In this document: piece after piece, positions 7,333 through 15,336 of the stretch
Position numbering within the stretch: the first letter of the stretch is position 1
How the letters are laid out: each line of letters starts with the position of its first letter
Program-made: the position numbers and the translations under genes
NCBI GenBank assembly: GCA_002315455.1
Contig: DCGG01000030.1
Coordinates: 1 to 24,357 of the forward strand
DNA: 24,357 bases
DNA from: Lentisphaeria bacterium UBA1784
GTDB lineage: Bacteria; Verrucomicrobiota; Lentisphaeria; Victivallales; Victivallaceae
Direction: 5' to 3'
Notes under the pieces: model-generated
Seen by the model: the letters and a program-made list of their open reading frames with translations, nothing else
Told to the model about the DNA's origin: nothing
Databases searched by the model: none

Positions 7333-8079
7333 ATGGGCGTTCCGACTTCTCCGCTTCGCATCGGCATAGCCGGAAGCACCGGCTTCATCGGTGGGCATCT
7401 GCTTGGAGCCATGCGTCTGGAGGAGGGATTGGTCCCCGTTCCTGGGCTCCGTTCCGATCTGGCGGACGTCTCTGCGGCTGATGCCTTTCTGAAGCGCTGT
7501 GATCAGGTGGTCCACCTCGCCGGATCGAGCCGGGACCCCGATGGAGAACGGCTCTACCGCGAAAACTGCCGCCTCGCCGAATGCCTTCGGGACGGCATCC
7601 TCGCCACCGGGCGGCAGATCCCGGTCTATCTCGGCTCCACCACCCACATCATGAAGGAGCTGCCCTATCACGCCTCCAAGCGGAGGAGCCGGGAACTTCT
7701 GCTGGAGTCCGGCTCGCCGGTCATCACGCTGCGGATGCCCAACGCCTTCGGACCGTACAGCCGTCCCTTCTTCAACTCGGTGGTCTCCTCCTTCTGCGCC
7801 GTGGCGGCCCGGGGCGAAACTCCCGGGCGGATCGACGATGCGGAACTGCGCCTCATCGACTGGCGCGCGCTCTGCCAAGCCATTCTGCAGGAGATCCGGA
7901 AGCCTGCCGCCACCCGGATCGCGGAGATCCCCCATCGCTTCACCATCCGCCTGCCGGAACTGTGGGAGATGCTTCGGGGATTTCAGCGCGCGCGGCAGGC
8001 GGGAGAGGTTCCTTCTTTGGATTCGGAATTTTCTCTGCTGCTGTGGGAGACCTTCTGCAGCTATTCGGCGGGGAGGTAG
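7333..8079 (+). CDS. CapF/WbjC-like NAD(P)-dependent sugar reductase, cupin domain absent
   Basis: A 248-residue extended short-chain dehydrogenase. The Rossmann motif GSTGFIG (14-20), VVHLAG (59-64) and the YHASK catalytic pair (Tyr112, Lys116) are intact. LRMPNAFGPYSRPFFNSVVSSFC (133-155, read in two halves) and the C-terminal SEFSLLLWETFCSYS closely follow the CapF/WbjC/FnlB family, which makes UDP-N-acetyl-L-fucosamine precursors for capsule and O-antigen. In that family the reductase domain is about 250 residues, followed by a cupin of about 115 residues that does a separate epimerisation. Here the protein stops where the cupin would begin. It sits 16 bases after mraY with no strong ribosome site, suggesting co-transcription. 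A broader epimerase role is possible. Confidence 0.75.
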   Translation: MGVPTSPLRIGIAGSTGFIGGHLLGAMRLEEGLVPVPGLRSDLADVSAADAFLKRCDQVVHLAGSSRDPDGERLYRENCRLAECLRDGILATGRQIPVYLGSTTHIMKELPYHASKRRSRELLLESGSPVITLRMPNAFGPYSRPFFNSVVSSFCAVAARGETPGRIDDAELRLIDWRALCQAILQEIRKPAATRIAEIPHRFTIRLPELWEMLRGFQRARQAGEVPSLDSEFSLLLWETFCSYSAGR

Positions 8080-8090
8080 TTTCTACCTCC
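8072..8090. repeat. Perfect inverted repeat spanning two convergent stop codons
   Basis: GGAGGTAG (8072-8079), a TTT loop (8080-8082) and CTACCTCC (8083-8090) form a perfect 8-bp stem. The last three bases of the left arm are the TAG of the CapF-like gene, and the first three of the right arm are the TAG of the GT39-like gene on the other strand. No T-run follows on either strand, so it is not a classical terminator. It may still act as a bidirectional RNA 3'-end hairpin. Confidence 0.6.
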
Positions 8091-9522
8091 GCTTGCCTGC
8101 GGCCTTCCCGGCAGGTTTCTTCCCAGCGGCTTTCCCCTTGACGCCCTTTGCTGCGGACTTTGCGCTCCTGCCGGAGCCTGCGCACCTGACGGGGGAAGCG
8201 GAACCCTCCTGCCCCAAAAGCGCTCCGATGCCGGAGGCCGCGAGGACCGCCAGAAACGGCAGGGCAGGGATCTGATACCGGGGTGCGGAGATCGCGCCCG
8301 GCAGAAAGAGGTAATATTCCGCAAACGCGAGGAAGAAAAGCAACTCCCTCCAGTGCGTTTTTACGGAGGCGATATCTGCACCGATCCGCCAGATCACGGC
8401 GAGATACAGCACTCCTGTGAGAAGCAGGAACGGTGCGAAAAGCCAGACCGGCGTCCAGCATCCCTCGAAGTAGTGATCCGCCGCGGCGAAGATCCCGCTC
8501 TTGCGCAGGATGTTCAAGGTCCCGCGGTCGGACCGGGTATATCCAAGGTCCTCGCTCGCCGTGGGCAGATCCGGCAGAAGAACGTGCCAGTTGAAATGCT
8601 GTTTCAGCATCAGCCATGGGTGCTCCCGGAAGAGTTTCCACATCTGCGCCATCCGGTATTCCTCCCGGCTTTTTTCATCAGGATATTGGGTCGGATCGGA
8701 AAAGACCAGTTCCTGCTCGGAGAGAATGCGGCTCTTCTCGCTTTCGTAGTCGGTATTGTTCAACTCCGCCATCAGCATGGCGCCATTCTGATGGTACATG
8801 GCGCCGGTGTTGGTGTCGATGGACATCCCCGCTCCCAGCAAAGCGTTGCGGCTCATCCACGGCAGCAGCACAAGTCCGAAGAAACAGCACCCTGCCACCG
8901 CCGCAACCGCGCGCCGGGGAAACCGCGGTCCCGGTTGCGACAGGATCAGCACCGCTCCCGGCAGAAACCACAGAGAATTGATGGGCCGGATCAGCGCTCC
9001 GGCCGCCGCAACGATCATTCCGAGCAAGGCCCAGAAGAGGTGCCGGGAACGATCTCCACGCAGAAAACACCATAGTTGAAAGGCCGCCATCCAGCCGAAA
9101 AGCGTATCGCTCAGCAACAGCGGTCCGTTGGCCATGGCGGTGAGGTTGAAGAGGTAGAATCCGGCCGCGAGCGCGGCCATGGTCCCGTTTTCACCGTGTT
9201 CCCGGGCGGCGGCATAGACCAGAACTCCGGCAGAGGCTCCCAGAAGGGCGAGGATCACGGAGACCGCACCGAAACCGCCGCCGCTCCGCCGGATCACCGA
9301 CACGATGAAAGGGAACCCCGGCGCCCTCCGGGTGGAGATAGACTCCTTCGCCCCGCTGAACTCCTCGGCAAGGATCAGGTAATCTTTGGAATCCGGGCGG
9401 AAAAAACGTGCCGAAGGCTCGTCCAACAATCCGGGCAGGGCGATCCCCAGCCGGAGCAGCGTGCCCACAAGCAGGATCAACAGCAGAAAAAGCCCTCCGC
9501 CAAGGCCGGCGCGGGATGCCAT
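8083..9522 (-). CDS. GT39/ArnT-like membrane glycosyltransferase
   Basis: A 479-residue polytopic membrane protein. It starts with a hydrophobic helix (about 8-30), followed by a periplasmic loop with acidic residues (Asp44, Asp47 in PDSKDY) and RRAPGFP (65-71), the layout of lipid-linked-sugar transferases such as ArnT and the PMT family. About ten further helices follow, with a large soluble loop at about 235-330. These enzymes move a sugar from polyprenyl phosphate onto a lipid or protein on the outer face of the inner membrane; the acceptor here is unknown. The C-terminus ends in an Ala/Lys/Gly-rich basic tail of about 27 residues (KGVKGKAAGKKPAGKAAGKR), which is unusual. It follows the SpoIIE-type phosphatase gene by 2 bases and converges on the CapF-like gene. 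Confidence 0.7.
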   Translation of the reverse strand: MASRAGLGGGLFLLLILLVGTLLRLGIALPGLLDEPSARFFRPDSKDYLILAEEFSGAKESISTRRAPGFPFIVSVIRRSGGGFGAVSVILALLGASAGVLVYAAAREHGENGTMAALAAGFYLFNLTAMANGPLLLSDTLFGWMAAFQLWCFLRGDRSRHLFWALLGMIVAAAGALIRPINSLWFLPGAVLILSQPGPRFPRRAVAAVAGCCFFGLVLLPWMSRNALLGAGMSIDTNTGAMYHQNGAMLMAELNNTDYESEKSRILSEQELVFSDPTQYPDEKSREEYRMAQMWKLFREHPWLMLKQHFNWHVLLPDLPTASEDLGYTRSDRGTLNILRKSGIFAAADHYFEGCWTPVWLFAPFLLLTGVLYLAVIWRIGADIASVKTHWRELLFFLAFAEYYLFLPGAISAPRYQIPALPFLAVLAASGIGALLGQEGSASPVRCAGSGRSAKSAAKGVKGKAAGKKPAGKAAGKRR

Positions 9523-9524
9523 CG

Positions 9525-10931
9525 TCAGGCCTCCGTTTCGCCGGTGTGACGGATCAGCAGAATGGTCTGATCGTCAGCCTGCTCCACCTGACCTGCGATC
9601 ACTTCGCCGGTAACCTGCTCAATGACCTCCCGCAGGGGCAAATCCTTCTCGCAGGCGCGCCGGAAGGCTTCGGAAAGGCGCTTGACGCCGTACTCCTCTC
9701 CGTTCTTGTCCAGCGCCTCGGTCAGTCCGTCGGAGAACATCATCACCGTCGTGCCGGCCTCCATGGCAATGCAGATGGTTTCGAACTCCGCCACCTCCTC
9801 CGGCAGAAGTCCCAAGGCTGTGCCGTCCGGGGAGAGCAGCCGCAGGTGCTGATGGACAAACTCCACCAGATCCGTGTGTCCGGCCCGGCCGAACTCCAGA
9901 AGGGAATCCCGGCGGTTCAGAAGGCAGCAGCCGAGGGTGATGAAGCGGTCCGCTTCCGTGTCCCGGAAGAGTTTGGCGTTCAACTCCTTCAGGAAGGCGG
10001 GCAGAGTCGTGAAGTTATCCACCATGCTCCGGGCGAAACTCCGGGTCATGGCGCTGAGCATGCAGGCGGGGATCCCTTTGCCGCTGGCGTCGCCCAGCAG
10101 GATCAGCATCCGGTCGTCGTCGATGCGGATGCAGTCGTAGAAGTCGCCATCCACCTCCTTGGCGGGAATGGTGGCGGCATCAATGGAGAACATCCCCCAC
10201 TGCGGGAAGGACTTGGGCAGAAGACTGGTCTGCAGGCTGTGAGCGAACTCCAGTTCCTGATCAATGCGTTCCCGGCGGCTGATCTCCTCGTAGATGTGGA
10301 CAAGGTTCTGCACCAGCAAAACCTGCGGCACCAGTTGGATCAGCCGCGTGAGGCAGGCCGAGGACAACTGCTCGCCCACCGCACAGATCACGCCCTTGGT
10401 GGCCTCACCGTCGAAGAGCGGCACCGCCATGATGCTGCCGAGATCGGTGAATCCGGGATAATCGCTGAAACGGGGGTCCAAAGCGGGATCGGTCACCAGT
10501 TCCGAACGCTGGGTCCGGGCGACTTCGCCCAGGTATCCGTCGCCGATGGGAATCTTCTCCTGCCGGAGCGCTTCCAGAAGGGAACGGCGGTCCCGGACGG
10601 TCTCCCGGCGGGTCCGCAGCAGAGGATAGTGACCGTACACGGCAAGACAGCAGAGTTGCCCGTCCCGCACCTCGTAGATGGCGGCGGACGCGGCACCGGT
10701 CTGCTCGCAGACGAAGCGGGTGGCAGCGTTCAACGCGCCCATACCGCCCTCTTCACTGCGGAAGCCGTTGGCGAAACGCTCCAGAAACTCCGCCAGTTCC
10801 GCACGGCGCTGTTCGGTCTCGTCCAGCGCCCGGGTCAGATTCCGGATCTGTACCTGTGCGACCCGCGCCACCACCATCAAGCAGATGATGGCGACCGCCA
10901 GAAACACGATACAGAGTCCGAAATGATACAT
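9525..10931 (-). CDS. GAF-domain SpoIIE/RsbU-type PP2C phosphatase
   Basis: A 468-residue signalling protein. An N-terminal membrane anchor (about 5-23) and short coiled coil (about 28-55) lead into a GAF sensor domain (about 60-210). A linker helix and SLLPK (about 236-240) then lead to a PP2C/SpoIIE phosphatase domain (about 245-465). The metal-binding residues are visible: DGDF (261-264), GDASGKG (280-286), SDGLTEA (400-406) and ADDQT (452-456). Such enzymes dephosphorylate Ser/Thr on anti-sigma-factor antagonists or similar switch proteins. No partner STAS or anti-sigma gene lies in this window. It begins 45 bases after carB and ends 2 bases before the GT39-like gene. A GAGGA ribosome site lies about 9 bases upstream. 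Confidence 0.88.
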   Translation of the reverse strand: MYHFGLCIVFLAVAIICLMVVARVAQVQIRNLTRALDETEQRRAELAEFLERFANGFRSEEGGMGALNAATRFVCEQTGAASAAIYEVRDGQLCCLAVYGHYPLLRTRRETVRDRRSLLEALRQEKIPIGDGYLGEVARTQRSELVTDPALDPRFSDYPGFTDLGSIMAVPLFDGEATKGVICAVGEQLSSACLTRLIQLVPQVLLVQNLVHIYEEISRRERIDQELEFAHSLQTSLLPKSFPQWGMFSIDAATIPAKEVDGDFYDCIRIDDDRMLILLGDASGKGIPACMLSAMTRSFARSMVDNFTTLPAFLKELNAKLFRDTEADRFITLGCCLLNRRDSLLEFGRAGHTDLVEFVHQHLRLLSPDGTALGLLPEEVAEFETICIAMEAGTTVMMFSDGLTEALDKNGEEYGVKRLSEAFRRACEKDLPLREVIEQVTGEVIAGQVEQADDQTILLIRHTGETEA

Positions 10932-10976
10932 CCGGCAGATTCCTCTCTCCCGATCTCAGGACAGAGCAGGAAGGGG

Positions 10977-13900
10977 TCAGCCTTCCTGCTGGTACTCCTG
11001 CAGGGACTTCAACTGCGTATCCCCTCTCCGGGCCTCATGGATGCCGTCCACGGTGGCACTGGCCGCCGCGATGGTGGTCACGTAGGGAACCTTGTACTGG
11101 ATGGCGAGCATGCGGATGTAACTGTCGTCGATCTTGCTCAACCGGCCGATGGGGGTGTTGATAATCAGCTGGATCTCCCTGTTGCGGATCAGGTCCGCCA
11201 CGTTGGGACGGCCCTCGTTGATCTTGTGCACGAGGGTGAAGGCGATCCCGTTCTCCTTCAGGAACTCGCCGGTCCCTTCGGTGGCGTAGAGGTCGAACTT
11301 CATCTCCGCCAGTTTTCTGGCGATGGGGAGCAGATACTTCCGGTCCTTCTTGGAGACGGAGAGCAGCGCCTTCCCCTCCAGCGGCAGCCGGGAACCGGCC
11401 GCGGCCTGCGCCTTGAAGTAGGCCATGCCGAAGGTCTTGGCGATTCCCATGACTTCGCCGGTGGCCCGCATTTCAGGGCCGAGCACCGGATCGACTTCGG
11501 GGAACATGTTGAAGGGGAACACCGCCTCCTTGACGCCCACGTAGTGCTTCGGCTGTCCGCGCAGCAGAGCCTTCTGTTCCGCCAGCGTGGAACCCAGCAT
11601 CAGATTGGTGGCGATGCGGGCCAGCGGCACGCCGGTGATCTTGGCCACGATCGGCACGGTCCGGGAAGCGCGGGGGTTGGCCTCGATGATCCAGACCTCG
11701 TCCTCGCAGACGGCGTACTGGACGTTGAGGATACCCACCACCTTGAAGTCCCGGGCGATGGCCGCGGACTGTTCCTCGATCTTCTTGATGTACTTGGGGG
11801 CCAGCGTCACCGGCGGGATGCTGCAGGCGGAATCGCCGGAATGAATACCGGCCAGTTCCACGTGCTCCATCACGGAGGCGAGGAAGGTCTCTTTGCCGTC
11901 GCTGACCGCATCCACCTCGCACTCAATGGCGTGGTCGAGGAAACGGTCGATCAGCATGGGATATTCGGGGCTGACCTGAATGGCCTCCACCGCGTAACGC
12001 TTCAGCATCTCCTCTTCGTAGATCACCGCCATGCCGCGGCCACCCAGCACGAAGGAGGGACGGACCATCACGGGATATCCGATCTTGCGGCCCAGCGCAA
12101 CGGCCTCGTCCAGACTGCGGGCGGTGCCGCTCTCCGGCTGTTTGATGCCGAGGGCGATCATGCGCTCGCGGAAGTATTCCCGGTCCTCGGCGAGCCGGAT
12201 GCCTTCCGGCTGGGTGCCGATGATCCGGACTCCGGCGTCCTTCAGTTCCTGAGCGATGTTGAGGGGGGTCTGACCACCGAACTGCACGATGACGCCCTCC
12301 GGTTTTTCCTTCTCATAGATGGCCAGCACGTCTTCGGTGGTCAGCGGTTCGAAGTAGAGTTTGTTGCTGGTGTCATAGTCGGTGGAGACGGTCTCGGGGT
12401 TGCAGTTGCAGAGCACGGACTCGTAACCGGCATCCCGCAGCGCAAAAGCCGCATGAACGCAGGTGTAGTCGAACTCAATGCCCTGCCCGATCCGGTTGGG
12501 ACCGCCGCCGAGGATCATGATCTTGCGGTTGGCGGAGACCGGGACCTCGTCCTTGGCTCCGGAGTAGGTGGAGTAGTAGTAGTCCTCGTTCTCAACGCCG
12601 CTCACGGGAACCGCGCAGAAGGCGGCGACGACGCCCAGACCCTTCCGGCGCTCCCGGACGCTCTTCTCATCCACGCCGAAGAGTTTGGCGAGGTATTTGT
12701 CGGAGAAGCCGTCCTTCTTGGCCTGCACCAGCATCTCATCGGGGATGGACTGCCAGTTGCAGCGGGCCAGCTGACGCTCGAAATCCGCCAGTTCCTTGAT
12801 CTGCGTCAGGAAGTAGCGGCTGATGCTGGTGAGTTTGTAGGCCTCCTCCACCTCCAAACCCTTCTTGAAGGCCTCGTAGAGGTAGAAGTAGCGCTTGCTG
12901 GCGGGCTTTGCGGCCAGCGGACGGAGTTCCTCAAGGGAGAGTTTCTCGATCTTCTTGTCGAGGCCGAGGCCGCTGCGTCCGATCTCCAGCGAACGGATCG
13001 CCTTCTGGAAGGCTTCCTTGAAATTCTTGCCTATGCTCATGACTTCGCCCACGGCCTTCATCTGAGTTCCGAGGTGATCCTCCGCCTGAGGGAACTTCTC
13101 GAAGGCCCAGCGGGCGAACTTCACCACAACGTAGTCGCCGGAGGGGGTGTACTTCTCAAGGGAGCCGTCCCGCCAGTAGGGGATCTCGTCCAGCGTGACG
13201 CCGGTGGCGAGTTTGGTGGAGATGCGGGCGATGGGGAATCCGGTGGCCTTGCTGGCCAGCGCACTGGAACGGCTGGTCCGGGGGTTGATCTCGATGACCA
13301 CGATCCGGCCGTCCTCACGGTTGTGGGCGAACTGGACGTTGGTGCCGCCGGTGACACCGATGGCGTCCACGATCCGGTAACTGTAATCCTGCAGTTTCTC
13401 CTGAACTTCCTTGGAGACGGTCATCATGGGAGCCACGCAGAAACTGTCGCCGGTGTGGATGCCCATGGGATCGACGTTTTCAATAGTGCAGACGGTGATC
13501 TTGTTGCCCTTGGCATCCCGGACCACCTCCAGTTCCAGTTCCTCCCAGCCGAGGACGCACTCCTCGATCAGCACCTGCCCGATGAGACTGGCGGCGAGGC
13601 CGCGGGCGACCACGGTGCGGAGTTCCTCCACGTTATAGACGATGCCGCCGCCGGTTCCGCCCATGGTGTAGGCGGGGCGGAGGACGACGGGGTATCCCAT
13701 CTGCGCGGCGATCTTCTCGGCCTCTTCCACGGAGTAGGAGGGTTCGGACTTGGCCATGGGAACGCCCAGTTGGGCCATGGTCTTCTTGAATTCGATCCGG
13801 TCCTCACCGCGCTTGATGGCGTTGAGGTCCACGCCGATCACCTGAACGTTGTACTTGTCGAGGATACCGGCCTCCTGCAGGGAGATGGCGAGGTTCAGCG

Positions 13901-14183
13901 CGGTCTGTCCGCCGAGGTTGGGGAGCAGGGCATCGGGTTTCTCGCGGGCGATGATCTTCTCGACGCTGTCGACGGTGAGGGGTTCGATATAGGTGTGATC
14001 GGCGGTGCCGGGATCGGTCATGATGGTGGCCGGATTGGAGTTCGCCAGCACGACCTCATAACCGCCTTCGCGCAGGGCCTTGCAGGCCTGGGTGCCGGAG
14101 TAGTCGAATTCGCAGGCCTGCCCGATGATGATGGGGCCGGAACCAATGATGAGGATCTTCTTGATGTCTTCGCGCTTTGCCAT
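10977..14183 (-). CDS. carB: Carbamoyl-phosphate synthase large subunit (CarB)
   Basis: This 1068-residue subunit makes carbamoyl phosphate from bicarbonate, ATP and glutamine-derived ammonia, feeding arginine and pyrimidine synthesis. The order is canonical: a first ATP-grasp half opening with KKILIIGSGPIIIGQACEFD, an oligomerisation region, a second ATP-grasp half opening with KIMILGGGPNRIGQGIEFDY, and a C-terminal MGS-like allosteric domain (YATEGTGEFL, INTPIGR). Length matches E. coli CarB (1073). The frame is open to an ATG at 14219; I choose the ATG at 14183 (MAKREDIKKILI), which gives the standard N-terminus. The ribosome site is weak (GAGTG). The small subunit gene carA is not adjacent in this window. 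Confidence 0.96.
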   Translation of the reverse strand: MAKREDIKKILIIGSGPIIIGQACEFDYSGTQACKALREGGYEVVLANSNPATIMTDPGTADHTYIEPLTVDSVEKIIAREKPDALLPNLGGQTALNLAISLQEAGILDKYNVQVIGVDLNAIKRGEDRIEFKKTMAQLGVPMAKSEPSYSVEEAEKIAAQMGYPVVLRPAYTMGGTGGGIVYNVEELRTVVARGLAASLIGQVLIEECVLGWEELELEVVRDAKGNKITVCTIENVDPMGIHTGDSFCVAPMMTVSKEVQEKLQDYSYRIVDAIGVTGGTNVQFAHNREDGRIVVIEINPRTSRSSALASKATGFPIARISTKLATGVTLDEIPYWRDGSLEKYTPSGDYVVVKFARWAFEKFPQAEDHLGTQMKAVGEVMSIGKNFKEAFQKAIRSLEIGRSGLGLDKKIEKLSLEELRPLAAKPASKRYFYLYEAFKKGLEVEEAYKLTSISRYFLTQIKELADFERQLARCNWQSIPDEMLVQAKKDGFSDKYLAKLFGVDEKSVRERRKGLGVVAAFCAVPVSGVENEDYYYSTYSGAKDEVPVSANRKIMILGGGPNRIGQGIEFDYTCVHAAFALRDAGYESVLCNCNPETVSTDYDTSNKLYFEPLTTEDVLAIYEKEKPEGVIVQFGGQTPLNIAQELKDAGVRIIGTQPEGIRLAEDREYFRERMIALGIKQPESGTARSLDEAVALGRKIGYPVMVRPSFVLGGRGMAVIYEEEMLKRYAVEAIQVSPEYPMLIDRFLDHAIECEVDAVSDGKETFLASVMEHVELAGIHSGDSACSIPPVTLAPKYIKKIEEQSAAIARDFKVVGILNVQYAVCEDEVWIIEANPRASRTVPIVAKITGVPLARIATNLMLGSTLAEQKALLRGQPKHYVGVKEAVFPFNMFPEVDPVLGPEMRATGEVMGIAKTFGMAYFKAQAAAGSRLPLEGKALLSVSKKDRKYLLPIARKLAEMKFDLYATEGTGEFLKENGIAFTLVHKINEGRPNVADLIRNREIQLIINTPIGRLSKIDDSYIRMLAIQYKVPYVTTIAAASATVDGIHEARRGDTQLKSLQEYQQEG

Positions 14184-14230
14184 AGAGGTACACTCACTTT
14201 CTTGGGATTTGCGTATCATCTTTTGTCATC

Positions 14231-14263
14231 GTATAATGTACTGCCGGAGCGCCTTTTTTTCAA
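14231..14263 (-). promoter_or_regulatory. Candidate carB promoter
   Basis: On the minus strand, TTGAAA (14263-14258) is followed after 17 bases by TACATT (14240-14235), overlapping TTATAC (14236-14231). Either -10 places the start just before or within the first codons of the longest open frame, supporting the ATG at 14183. It lies between the terminator at 14326-14358 and carB, so carB is probably its own transcription unit. Confidence 0.4.
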
Positions 14264-14325
14264 TGGTATTTCGTGAAAATTTTGGAGTTCACCGCGCGGG
14301 CGCGCGTCCGAAGCGTGCGGGGAAC

Positions 14326-14358
14326 AAAAAACCGCCCTCCGGACGCACCGGGGAGCGG
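14326..14358 (-). terminator. Intrinsic terminator of the lpxC-fabZ operon
   Basis: Read on the minus strand, an 11-bp stem (14358-14348 with 14342-14332) has one G-U pair and one mismatch, a 5-base loop and a directly following run of six T (14331-14326). It lies 32 bases after the fabZ stop and before the carB promoter. This is the clearest terminator in the window. Confidence 0.8.
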
Positions 14359-14390
14359 CTCTGAATTTTCAGGGATGGCGGGGGGGCGCG

Positions 14391-15302
14391 TCAGGGGTCC
14401 ACGATGGCGAACATCATGGAGAACGCAAAGACCTTCTTTTCGCCCACCTTCATGATGCAGGTGCCCTTGCCGAACTTGGACTTCGTGGGCGGCAGGATGA
14501 GGTCCACAACCAAGCGGTCCCCGGGGAACACCGGCGCGAAGGACTCCGCCTTGTCGATGGACATGAAAAGCGCAATCTTACCGGCGTTCTCCGGACGGGA
14601 GAGCACGCAGGCGCAGCCGCCCTGTGCTCCGATCTCGCAGAGGATAGACTCCGGCATCACCTGATAATCCCGCTCCTGATCGAAGAACACCTCGTTTCCG
14701 GTGATCTCCTTTACGGCGATGATGTTCTCGCCGTCGATCTTGGAGATGTAGTCCACCAGCAGGAAGGGGAACCGGTGCGGCATCAGGTCCATCAGCTGAC
14801 CGACACCCATGGGACAGTCGTCCTTCCGGTCGGTCTCATCGAACTCCATCGGCATCTCCTCCGGCATGACGCAGGGACGCGCGCCCATGGTCAGGATCGC
14901 TTCGCTGGTGGTGCCGCCCGCAGTGGCGCAGGTTGCCTTGTAAGTCGGCTCCGCGGCATTCGCCACGGGTTCCACCGAGATTCTGACCCGGTCGCCGGGA
15001 AGTACCGGACGGCGGAACTTCACCCGGGAGAGCACTTTGAGAAAAACGTCCTGCTTGCCTTCGGGGTCAAGGACGGGACGCGCGGCGAGTTCGCAGAGCT
15101 GCTTCATGGCCTCCACCTGAAGCACGCCCGGCATGATGGGATGTCCGGGGAAATGCCCGATGAAAAAGCGTTCGTTGATGGTCACGTTCTTCCAGCCGAC
15201 GGCGCGGCCATCGTCCAGCACTTCTGCACGGTCGAGCATCAGATAAGAACTCCTGGCCGGCAGACAGCGGCGGATTTCCGGAAGGGAACAGACTTTGCCC
15301 AT
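14391..15302 (-). CDS. Tandem-domain 3-hydroxyacyl-ACP dehydratase (double FabZ)
   Basis: A 303-residue protein, about twice the usual FabZ length (about 150), made of two hot-dog domains. Domain 1 (about 8-145) has the catalytic GHFPGHPIMPG with His50 and Glu64, but its opening helix motif is degenerate (LPARSSYLMLD). Domain 2 (about 168-303) has the standard MPHRFPFLLVD opening and a conserved Glu223, but the catalytic His is replaced (FFDQERDYQVMPES). FabZ removes water from 3-hydroxyacyl-ACP in fatty acid elongation and competes with lipid A synthesis for 3-hydroxyacyl chains. It follows lpxC by 34 bases in one operon, as in other Gram-negative lineages where lpxC and fabZ are linked. GGAG lies upstream of the ATG. 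Dehydratase activity is inferred from domain 1. Confidence 0.85.
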   Translation of the reverse strand: MGKVCSLPEIRRCLPARSSYLMLDRAEVLDDGRAVGWKNVTINERFFIGHFPGHPIMPGVLQVEAMKQLCELAARPVLDPEGKQDVFLKVLSRVKFRRPVLPGDRVRISVEPVANAAEPTYKATCATAGGTTSEAILTMGARPCVMPEEMPMEFDETDRKDDCPMGVGQLMDLMPHRFPFLLVDYISKIDGENIIAVKEITGNEVFFDQERDYQVMPESILCEIGAQGGCACVLSRPENAGKIALFMSIDKAESFAPVFPGDRLVVDLILPPTKSKFGKGTCIMKVGEKKVFAFSMMFAIVDP

Positions 15303-15336
15303 GGTGGTTCTCCGTTGCTTTCTGGTTGGTTATCGT

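Noticed and set aside
9408..14276. A 1622-codon open frame on the plus strand, antisense to carB and the phosphatase gene
   Set aside because: It mirrors two clearly recognised genes in the opposite strand. Its translation is low-complexity Gly/Asp/Leu/His-rich with no family motif, as expected from GC-rich codon bias in the antisense frame.
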